Shown here: one piece after another, positions 1 to 5,549 of the stretch
Layout of the letters: every line of letters begins with the position of its first letter
How positions within the stretch are numbered: position 1 is the first letter of the stretch
Assembly (NCBI GenBank): GCA_038242095.1
Contig: JBBSSJ010000043.1
Span: 1 to 20,673 of the forward strand
Direction: 5' to 3'
From: Persicitalea sp038242095
GTDB taxonomy: Bacteria > Bacteroidota > Bacteroidia > Cytophagales > Spirosomataceae
Length of the DNA stretch: 20,673 bases
Program-made: the position numbers and the translations under genes
Notes under the pieces: generated by a model
Database searches by the model: none
What the model was told of the DNA's origin: nothing
Seen by the model: only the letters and a program-made list of their open reading frames with translations

Positions 1-97
1 AGACCCGGAAGTGAGGAAACTTGCCGATGACATTATCAAGGCCCAGAAGGAGGAAATCGCCGAGATGAAAAGAATGCTGGACCGCTTGCAGAAGTGA
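1..97 (+). CDS. C-terminal end of a DUF305-family protein (partial)
   Basis: Only the last 31 codons are present, read from base 2 to a TGA at 95-97. The peptide begins DPEVRKLADDIIKAQ and ends MLDRLQK. The pattern 'DPEVR-LA--II-AQ--EI--M' is typical of the C-terminal helix of DUF305 proteins, a ferritin-like four-helix family that often sits next to copper-resistance genes in Bacteroidota. This neighbourhood (copper storage protein, CopA, HMA protein) supports the assignment. The start, any signal peptide and the metal-ligand part lie outside the window. The molecular role of DUF305 is not firmly established, so only family membership is claimed. Confidence 0.7.
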   Translation, partial: DPEVRKLADDIIKAQKEEIAEMKRMLDRLQK

Positions 98-111
98 GGA
101 AACTAGTTAGG

Positions 112-119
112 TATATTCG
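112..119 (+). promoter_or_regulatory. Possible -7 promoter element for the AraC-type regulator
   Basis: TATATTCG matches the Bacteroidota -7 consensus TAnnTTTG at all but one of its fixed positions. A TTG lies 23 bases upstream at 86-88, and the start codon lies 29 bases downstream. It overlaps no coding sequence. This is consensus matching only. Confidence 0.3.
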
Positions 120-148
120 TACCGTTCATTCTCGTCCCTAGTTCACAC

Positions 149-721
149 ATGACACAACTATTCGTTAAAAACATGGTCTGCGACCGCTGCATCAAGGTGG
201 TGAAGGACGAGTTGGAACACCTCGGCTTCAGTCCGGACTGCGTCCACCTCGGGGAGGTGACTCTGCCCGAAGAACTCACGCCGGAAGACCGGGAAAGGGT
301 CAGAGTCGGGCTGGAGCGCCAAGGCCTACAACTGATCGACGGCCACAGTCAGAAGATTATCGAATCCATCAAGACAGCGATTATCGAAAAGGTTCGATGG
401 AGCAAAGAGCCGCTTTCCATCAATTTGTCAGATCATTTGTCCGAAAAGCTTGGCCTGAGTTACCCTCACCTGAGCAAGCTATTTTCGATTCATGAGAACT
501 TCACGATTGAGCAGTTCGTCATTCTCCAAAAGATCGAACGGGTTAAGGAATTGCTTGTTTATGGAGAACTAACGGTGGATCAAATTGCCCACCAATTGAG
601 CTACAGCAGCGCTCAGTACCTATCCAACCAGTTCAAGAAATCGACCGGACTCACGCCCACCCAATTCAGACAAAACAACTCCGTCAGGCGCAAAGCACTC
701 GATCAATTGATGGCACCCTGA
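149..721 (+). CDS. AraC-family regulator with N-terminal HMA-like metal-binding segment
   Basis: This 190-residue protein has two visible parts. Residues 1-65 start with a short strand followed by MVCDRC (Cys11, Cys14), which has the MxCxxC spacing of heavy-metal-associated (HMA) domains. Residues about 86-180 form an AraC/XylS helix-turn-helix pair: 'VDQIAHQLSYSSAQYLSNQFKKSTGLTPTQFR' split over its two helices, with the family's usual GLTPTQFR ending. No sugar-binding cupin is present. The gene follows the DUF305 gene by 51 bases and precedes a copper-storage gene on the same strand. By inference it is a cytoplasmic copper or thiophilic-metal sensor controlling this cluster. Metal binding by the CxxC is not proven by sequence alone. 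Confidence 0.85.
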   Translation: MTQLFVKNMVCDRCIKVVKDELEHLGFSPDCVHLGEVTLPEELTPEDRERVRVGLERQGLQLIDGHSQKIIESIKTAIIEKVRWSKEPLSINLSDHLSEKLGLSYPHLSKLFSIHENFTIEQFVILQKIERVKELLVYGELTVDQIAHQLSYSSAQYLSNQFKKSTGLTPTQFRQNNSVRRKALDQLMAP

Positions 722-723
722 AA

Positions 724-754
724 CCTTACACGGAAAGGGAAGAATTCCGTAAGG
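724..754 (+). repeat. Imperfect hairpin between regulator and copper-storage gene
   Basis: CCTTACACGGAA (724-735) and TTCCGTAAGG (745-754) pair with a two-base bulge and a nine-base loop. No T-run follows, so it is a poor intrinsic terminator. Its place just upstream of the next gene also allows an operator or mRNA-processing role. This is a sequence observation without a known counterpart. Confidence 0.35.
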
Positions 755-774
755 CTCCACTCGGCAGGCATGGT

Positions 775-782
775 TATGTTTG
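775..782 (+). promoter_or_regulatory. Possible -7 element upstream of the copper-storage gene
   Basis: TATGTTTG matches TAnnTTTG exactly and lies 55 bases ahead of the ATG at 838. No convincing TTG is seen at the usual -33 distance, which could fit an activator-dependent promoter such as one driven by the upstream AraC-type protein. This is a weak call. Confidence 0.3.
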
Positions 783-837
783 CTCTGACTTCCCCGTGGG
801 AGTTATTTTAAATTATTTAACTTTTAACTAAAATCTT

Positions 838-1173
838 ATGCTTAATCCAAAACAACAAAGTTGCCTCGACGCCTGCCTGGCGTGCGCCGTTACCTGTAAC
901 CAATGTTTCGATGGTTGCCTGAAAGAATCTGACGTCAAAATGATGGCCGACTGCATCCGCTTGGACCGCGACTGCTCTACCATCTGCTTTACAGCGGCTT
1001 CGTTTATTTCCGCCAACAGCCAGTTCGCGGCCGATGTTTGTGCACTCTGCGCGAAGATTTGCGAGGCCTGCGCCGCCGAGTGCGAAAAACATGCCGACCA
1101 CCACGAGCACTGTCGCAAATGCGCGGAAGCCTGCCGCAAATGCGCCGAGGAGTGCCGGAAAATGGCCGCCTAA
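838..1173 (+). CDS. Four-helix-bundle copper-storage-like protein (DUF326/Csp family)
   Basis: This 111-residue protein contains 19 cysteines, mostly in helix-compatible CxxC and CxxxC spacings. They are Cys9, 13, 16, 20, 23, 27 in helix 1, Cys39, 46, 50 in helix 2, Cys68, 71, 75, 78, 82 in helix 3, and Cys92, 95, 99, 102, 106 in helix 4. A histidine-rich turn (HADHHEH, residues 85-91) joins the last two helices. This matches the DUF326/Csp family, whose characterised members pack many Cu(I) ions inside a four-helix bundle. There is no signal peptide, so it resembles the cytosolic (Csp3-like) type rather than the exported Csp1 type. It probably buffers cytosolic copper alongside CopA and the HMA chaperone encoded opposite. 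It ends just before a strong hairpin terminator. Confidence 0.88.
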   Translation: MLNPKQQSCLDACLACAVTCNQCFDGCLKESDVKMMADCIRLDRDCSTICFTAASFISANSQFAADVCALCAKICEACAAECEKHADHHEHCRKCAEACRKCAEECRKMAA

Positions 1174-1217
1174 TCCTCAACCCAGAAGTTTGAGATAAGA
1201 ATTTTCCATCTTAATAG

Positions 1218-1263
1218 AAAACCCCTGGACTTCTGCTTAACCGCAGAAGTCCAGGGGTTTTTC
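1218..1263. terminator. Bidirectional intrinsic terminator between converging copper genes
   Basis: A perfect 19-bp stem (1218-1236 with 1243-1261) encloses a six-base loop, TTAACC. The arm edges are A-rich on the left and T-rich on the right, giving a U-tract for + strand transcripts and a short one for - strand transcripts. It lies 44 bases after the copper-storage gene and 64 bases beyond the end of the oppositely oriented HMA gene, so it can end both units. Confidence 0.85.
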
Positions 1264-1325
1264 GTTTTGGCCGGGTGCCTTAATTTAAGACGTTGAAGGT
1301 CTGCCTTTGACAAGACCCGTCACCT

Positions 1326-1541
1326 TCAGGCACTCATCCGCTCGGCCTTGTAGCCCGCGTTTCTCACCGCAGTCAGAATGGAATTCTCGTCCGCGTTGTT
1401 GGAATCGACCGTCAGGATCTTGTCCGGTGACTGGGTATCCACGTCCCAGAGTCCCTTGCCTACAGTTTCGTTCAGGTTCGGCGACACCTGAGCCAGGCAT
1501 CCGCCGCATTTGATATTGGTTTTGAATTTTAGCGTTTCCAT
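1326..1541 (-). CDS. copZ: CopZ-like heavy-metal-associated (HMA) copper chaperone
   Basis: This 71-residue single HMA domain has the metal motif IKCGGC (Cys12, Cys15) after the first strand. The rest follows the ferredoxin-like fold, with 'KILTVDSNNADENSILTAV' split over strand and helix and NAGYKAE at the end. It is a predicted soluble cytosolic Cu(I) carrier that hands copper to the N-terminal HMA domain of CopA. It lies 41 bases downstream of copA on the same strand, so the two are probably co-transcribed. The usual MxCxxC methionine is replaced (I-K-C-G-G-C), which is common in Bacteroidota homologues. The exact metal is inferred from the partner ATPase. Confidence 0.85.
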   Translation of the reverse strand: METLKFKTNIKCGGCLAQVSPNLNETVGKGLWDVDTQSPDKILTVDSNNADENSILTAVRNAGYKAERMSA

Positions 1542-1582
1542 TTTTATGGTTTGTTTAACTGATTGATTAAATTGATTTTCTT

Positions 1583-3847
1583 TTACAATTTGACTGCCTT
1601 CAGCCTTAGGCTATTGCTCACTACGGAAACAGAGCTTAGGGCCATTGCCGCGCCGGCAATCATCGGGTCGAGCAAAAAGCCGTTGATCGGATACAGCAGC
1701 CCGGCGGCGATGGGTATGCCGATGAGGTTGTAGATGAAGGCCCAGAACAGGTTCTGGTGGATGGTTCGCACCGTGCGGCCCGAAAGCTTTAGCGCCTTGG
1801 GAACCTTGTTCAGGTCGGAGGTAATCAAGGTCATCTTGGCCACGTCCATCGCGATATCGGACCCCTTTCCCATGGCGATGCTGACATCGGCTTCGGCCAG
1901 CGCCTGGCTGTCGTTGATGCCGTCACCCACCATCGCCACCGTTTTGCCTTCGGCTCGCAGCTTCTTCACGAAATCGGCCTTCTGCGAGGGCATGACCTCC
2001 GCTTCGTAATGCCGTAGCCCGACTTGTTTGGCTACGGCGGCGGCGGTCTGGCGGTTGTCGCCCGTCAGCATGTACACTTCAATGCCCCGGCTTTGCAACG
2101 TCTCAATGGCCTCTTTCGAGGTAGCTTTAATCTGGTCGGCAATGGCGATGACCGCCAGAACTTCCTTGTCATTGGCGAAATAGACCACCGTTTGGGCCTG
2201 CTCCTGCAAACTTTCAGCTTCACGCAGTAACTTTTCGGGAACGGTAATGCCGGATTCGTCCATCAGTTTCCGGTTGCCGACCAGGTAAACCGTTCCATCT
2301 TTACTAGCCCTGACCCCTCGGCCCGTTACGCTGTTGAACTCATCCAATGACAAACCACCCTGTGTCCCATCATCTTTCAGGCGATTGACGACCGCATCGG
2401 CCAGCGGGTGTTCGGACTGGGCCTCCATCGCGTAAAGGATGCGCTTATGATCGTCGAGGCCATCCCCGGTTTTGCTCCAAATCAACTCGCTCACCGTGGG
2501 TTTCCCTTCGGTGATCGTTCCCGTTTTATCAAGAATGATGGCATTTACCTTGTGGGCGAGTTCCAGGCTCTCGGCGTCCTTGATCAGAATATTGTTTTCT
2601 GCCCCTTTCCCCACTCCGACCATGATGGCCGTGGGGGTGGCCAGGCCCAGCGCGCAGGGACAGGCAATCACCAGCACGGTGACGGATGTCAGCAGGGCGT
2701 GGGTGAAGGCACCCTCCCCGCCGACCAGCATCCAGACCACGAAAGTCAGGACGGAGATGCCCATGACCACCGGAACGAAAATGCCCGCAATCCGGTCGAC
2801 CAGCTTCTGAACCGGGGCTTTGCTGCCCTGGGCCTCCTGCACCATCTTGATGATCTGGGCCAGCACCGTGTCGCCGCCCACCTTCTCGGCCCGAAATTCG
2901 AAACTGCCTTTCTGGTTGATGGTACCCGCAAAGACTTTCCCGCCTTCGCTTTTTTCGACGGGAACGGGCTCGCCGCTGATCATGCTCTCATCCACGAAGG
3001 AACGCCCGCTGCTGACCGCGCCGTCCACAGGAATCCGCTCGCCGGGCTTCACCAGAATGATAGTTCTCACTCGCACCTGCGAAACGAGGATTTCCTGCTC
3101 TACGCCATCCACGATGGTTCGAACCGTTTTTGGCTGCAACCCCATCAGCTTTTTAATGGCCGAGGAGGTATTTGATTTCGCCCTTTCTTCCAGAAGTTTG
3201 CCCAGGGAAATAAAGGCAATAATGACCGCCGCCGCCTCGAAGTACACGTGCGCTTCCAGGCCCTGCCGCAGCCAGAACTCGGGGTAAAACGTATTGAAGG
3301 CACTAAATAAGAAGGCGATTCCGGTGCTTAGAGCAACCAGCGTGTCCATATTGGCTTTGCCATGTTTGGCCTGCCGGAAGGCGTTGATGAAGAAACCACG
3401 TCCCAGGTAAAAAACCACGGGCGCGGCCAGGGCCATCATGATCCAGTTGGCGTAGGGAATGTCCATGAAGAACATGCCGATGAGGACGATGGGAACGGAA
3501 AGCAACACCGCCCAAATGGTGCGCCGTTTCAAAGCTTCGTATTCTTTGAGCTGAGCGTCCTGCTGCACCTGCTGGGGGTCTTCGGCATCGACGACCAGGT
3601 CGTAACCTATCGATTGAATGGCACTTTGCAGCTCGGCGGGTTTAACCGTGTCGTCGTACTCCGCCCAAGCGGACTGACTGGCGTAGTTCACGCCCGCATC
3701 CCGAACGCCCGGGGTGGCTTTGAGCGTACTTTCCACGCTGACCGCGCAGGCGGCGCAGCTCATTCCCAGAACTGGGAAAGTGTTTTTTGTAAGTTTACTG
3801 CTCGATATTTTCTCGATGCTCGGCTTATCCAGAATTTGAGTTTTCAT
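1583..3847 (-). CDS. copA: Cu(+)-exporting P1B-1-type ATPase CopA
   Basis: This 754-residue inner-membrane ATPase pumps Cu(I) out of the cytosol. One N-terminal HMA domain carries GMSCAAC (Cys31, Cys34). The transport motif is CPC (396-398). The phosphorylated aspartate is Asp440 in DKTGT, with HP at 480-481, TGD at 595-597 and GDGIND at 641-646. The copper-specific signature of subgroup P1B-1 is complete: N699-x6-Y706-N707-x4-P712 in TM7 and M735-xx-SS-x5-N745 in TM8, plus CPC in TM6. Length and order are normal for the family. A TATATTTG element lies at 3865-3872 on the coding strand, 17 bases before the start. The HMA chaperone gene follows, forming a copA-copZ unit that converges on the regulator/copper-storage genes. 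Confidence 0.95.
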   Translation of the reverse strand: MKTQILDKPSIEKISSSKLTKNTFPVLGMSCAACAVSVESTLKATPGVRDAGVNYASQSAWAEYDDTVKPAELQSAIQSIGYDLVVDAEDPQQVQQDAQLKEYEALKRRTIWAVLLSVPIVLIGMFFMDIPYANWIMMALAAPVVFYLGRGFFINAFRQAKHGKANMDTLVALSTGIAFLFSAFNTFYPEFWLRQGLEAHVYFEAAAVIIAFISLGKLLEERAKSNTSSAIKKLMGLQPKTVRTIVDGVEQEILVSQVRVRTIILVKPGERIPVDGAVSSGRSFVDESMISGEPVPVEKSEGGKVFAGTINQKGSFEFRAEKVGGDTVLAQIIKMVQEAQGSKAPVQKLVDRIAGIFVPVVMGISVLTFVVWMLVGGEGAFTHALLTSVTVLVIACPCALGLATPTAIMVGVGKGAENNILIKDAESLELAHKVNAIILDKTGTITEGKPTVSELIWSKTGDGLDDHKRILYAMEAQSEHPLADAVVNRLKDDGTQGGLSLDEFNSVTGRGVRASKDGTVYLVGNRKLMDESGITVPEKLLREAESLQEQAQTVVYFANDKEVLAVIAIADQIKATSKEAIETLQSRGIEVYMLTGDNRQTAAAVAKQVGLRHYEAEVMPSQKADFVKKLRAEGKTVAMVGDGINDSQALAEADVSIAMGKGSDIAMDVAKMTLITSDLNKVPKALKLSGRTVRTIHQNLFWAFIYNLIGIPIAAGLLYPINGFLLDPMIAGAAMALSSVSVVSNSLRLKAVKL

Positions 3848-4084
3848 GGTTAGATATGTTTAGACAAATATAACCACCAAGACAGGCGATTCTGTTACAC
3901 AATTCAGAAAGAGATGTGCGTAGTTTTAAGGGGCGCACTCGGCTTCAACTCCAAAATTGTCTGGTCGCAGCCACTTGGCATGAACCTCACCGAGATGCAA
4001 TCGAAAGTGCACTCAGCCCACAAAAGAATAAAGGGGAAGAAAAAGGATATCAAAATGCCTTTCAATTGTTACGTCCGATAAATG
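3848..4084. other. Intergenic stretch without recognisable gene
   Basis: This holds the copA upstream region, with a possible - strand -7 element (TATATTTG) at 3865-3872. The rest is apparently non-coding sequence leading into the recombinase remnant. A weak 101-codon + strand reading frame (3916-4221) has low-complexity, shadow-like composition and crosses the remnant, so it is not called. Confidence 0.5.
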
Positions 4085-4390
4085 AAGCTTATCGAAAAAA
4101 AAGCGCCAACAGTCGCTGCACCTGCACGAGCCTAAATTCCTTACCTCTCCCTTGTCCGAAACCCAGTCCCATTCATCGCAATGGCAATAGCCGTCCAGGT
4201 CTGACCGGATGCCCGCATTAAATTGGGCAGCGCCGCCGCTTGGCGGTTGTTCTCCTTTGAGCGGACCTTATGCTGCCGCCCCCCTACCCTTCTCGATGGT
4301 CGCTGAAGTCAGGTTATCAGGCCTGCCCAGTGTGAATCCAGCCGCTTCTTTTCCGCCAGTGCTTGCTTGGTCCGGCCGGATCTACTCTTA
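4085..4390 (-). pseudogene. Decayed serine-recombinase C-terminal fragment (module copy 1)
   Basis: Reading the - strand through at least two frame changes gives the end of a large-type serine recombinase. The order is RTKQALAEKKRL (about 4340-4375), then LGRP-like GRPDNLTSATIEKGR in a second frame, then NNRQAAALPNLMRASGQTW, IAIAMNGTGFRTREGKEF and VQVQRLL at 4107-4125. The pieces RTK-ALA--K, GRP-NLT, G-TW-AIA--MN--GFRTREGK-F and VQRLL are in the order and spacing of resolvase/invertase-family C-termini. In-frame stops and the missing N-terminal catalytic domain mean it is inactive. It points away from the Phd-like gene downstream. A related fragment, RTKKALAEKKRL, occurs in module copy 2. Confidence 0.65.
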
Positions 4391-4619
4391 GCAAGTGGAG
4401 CGCCCGCGGCTTCCCACACACAGGAAACAGTAATTCATAATCTCACTTGTTTTAATCAAAGTAGTGAGCATTATATGAACGACCGTTCGTATAATGTAAA
4501 ATAGGTTTTATCCCCTGCTCTTTCTCCTGTTTCGTAAGGTTTAATAGATTATTACTATTGATATTTTTATAGTAGGCATACGAGTAATAGCTTTACGCAT
4601 ATGTGCACATTCCCATTTA

Positions 4620-4649
4620 TTGTGAGTTTTATAAATATCACTACATTTA
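4620..4649 (+). promoter_or_regulatory. Predicted promoter of Phd-like gene 1
   Basis: TTG (4620-4622), a 19-base spacer and TACATTTA (4642-4649, TAnnTTTG less its last base) give the Bacteroidota -33/-7 arrangement 36 bases ahead of the ATG. The same arrangement and spacing is preserved in module copy 2, although much of the surrounding sequence has drifted. Confidence 0.55.
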
Positions 4650-4684
4650 TATTTCCTTACAAAACACTAACTCTTACTTAAATT

Positions 4685-4945
4685 ATGGAAACCGATAAAC
4701 TTACCAGCGTGACCGCTCAGGAAATGCGCACCCAGCTCTCGGATCTGCTCAACCGCGCGTCCTACCTTAACGAAGCGACCCTGGTCACCCGCCAGGGCAA
4801 GGCGGTCGCCGTGCTGGTGTCCGCAGAAGATTGGGAAGATTACCTCCGTTTGAAAAAGGAAGACGGAAGGCCTGAGGCCGAGGCTACCGGCCAAGCGGAG
4901 GAGAGCCGGGAGAAATGTGCCGACGCTGAGACTGGAAGGCAATGA
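4685..4945 (+). CDS. Solitary Phd/YefM-type antitoxin-like protein, copy 1
   Basis: This 86-residue protein has residues 5-58 typical of the Phd/YefM fold: 'TSVTAQEMRTQLSDLLNRA' (DNA-binding N-terminus), 'ATLVTRQGKAVAVLVSAEDW' and then a helix. Family members bind DNA as dimers and normally repress their own operon while neutralising a partner toxin with the C-terminal tail. No toxin frame follows on either strand: the next 600 bases hold only a palindrome pair and a recombinase scar. The tail after residue 60 is acidic and low in complexity. A paralogue at 15986 agrees at 54 of the first 60 residues but hardly in the tail. The role is therefore probably DNA binding only, perhaps control of the module, and this is inference. 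The ATG follows a conserved promoter and leader. Confidence 0.8.
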   Translation: METDKLTSVTAQEMRTQLSDLLNRASYLNEATLVTRQGKAVAVLVSAEDWEDYLRLKKEDGRPEAEATGQAEESREKCADAETGRQ

Positions 4946-5400
4946 AAAGTTTTAACGGAAACTCACCGAGTCTGACTAAACTGCCAGATGGTGGCGTTCC
5001 CCCAAAACTTCCGCATCAATCGCCTATGATTGCATATTAGGATGAAAACACATTCGCGTGCGCACCAAGACTGCCAATGCGCCCCAACATCTATAATTCT
5101 CTCCCACTTAGTCCACGGGTCAATGGCCATTAGGTACCTACGGCAACCGTCATAGGTACCTAATGACCGTTTTGAAACCATGCCCTATATGAGAACCATT
5201 AGTGGAAAAGTGGCCTCATGCGTTTTTCCAATTGTTAGCAAATCAGATTTAACGTTTCTATTTGCTATCTCCCTCAAGTGAGTGATTTGAACTTTCCCAT
5301 TTGAAGGAAGAAACCCTTCCAATCGTAACGGTTTTTATAAGTTTTTTTAGTCACATCCAAGTTAGGTCTCAGCGTGGCGGTTTTTGTTCAATCTTTTAAT
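4946..5400. other. Intergenic stretch after Phd-like gene 1
   Basis: The first 100 bases still resemble the sequence after Phd-like gene 2. The rest has no convincing gene on either strand. It holds the paired palindromes at 5125-5168. No partner toxin is seen. Confidence 0.5.
5125..5168. promoter_or_regulatory. Twin 10-bp palindromes forming a large inverted repeat
   Basis: TAGGTACCTA, itself a perfect palindrome, occurs at 5131-5140 and 5153-5162, exactly 22 bases apart (about two helical turns). The outer sequence also mirrors: CATTAGGTACCTA (5128-5140) against TAGGTACCTAATG (5153-5165), extending to 16 bases with one mismatch. Between them CGG-CAA-CCG can form an inner hairpin. The layout suits two dimers on one DNA face (operator or recombination site). 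The binder is unknown. Confidence 0.5.
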
Positions 5401-5404
5401 TTAA

Positions 5405-5546
5405 CCCTTCAAGGCCTGCCTGGCCCTAATTCCCGCCACTCCGACCGGCCTCCGCGATCGCGCGCTGCTGCTGGCCGGGTTCGCGGGCGGCTTCTGGCGC
5501 TCAGAGCTGGTCGCCCTGAATATAGAAGGAGTAAAGTTCACGCGCG
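5405..5546 (+). pseudogene. Tyrosine-recombinase (phage integrase) catalytic-domain remnant
   Basis: Translated in the frame of base 5408, this gives FKACLALIPATPTGLRDRAL, then LLAGFAGGFWRSELVALNIE and GVKFT. That is the start of a phage-integrase catalytic domain: 'TGLRDRALLLAGFAGGFRRSEL' is the classical box I region, and the arginine of the RSEL motif is the usual first catalytic residue. A stop lies directly upstream (5402-5404). No further integrase boxes (HxxR, Y) follow, because homology ends within about ten bases of the lyase gene that comes in from the other strand. It is a dead fragment marking an old integration boundary. It is too short and broken to be expressed. Confidence 0.75.
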
Positions 5547-5549
5547 AGG

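Larger units (their letters stand above)
4321..5045 (+). repeat. Direct repeat module, copy 1 (recombinase scar, promoter block, phd)
   Basis: This aligns by eye with 15396-16345 in the same orientation. Matching parts are 4321-4380 with 15396-15455; the block 4432-4466 with 15733-15767 (35 bases, one mismatch); 4489-4504 with 15790-15805 (16 of 16); the promoter and leader just before the Phd-like start codon; the gene's first 180 bases; and about 80 bases after its stop. Relative to copy 2, about 235 bases are missing between 4390 and 4391. No percentage was computed. Confidence 0.75.

Noticed and set aside
724..754. Hairpin after the AraC-type gene as an intrinsic terminator
   Set aside because: The stem is bulged and there is no T-run, so it is kept only as an inverted repeat.
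792..805. 14-base sequence repeated inverted at 14836-14849
   Set aside because: About one such match is expected by chance in a window of this size, and no surrounding similarity supports it.
2408..3175. + strand open frame (255 codons) antisense to copA
   Set aside because: It overlaps the conserved ATPase core completely and shows no domain pattern, so it is a shadow frame.
3916..4221. 101-codon + strand frame upstream of the recombinase scar
   Set aside because: It has no recognisable motif, crosses the decayed recombinase fragment antisense, and lacks a convincing promoter.
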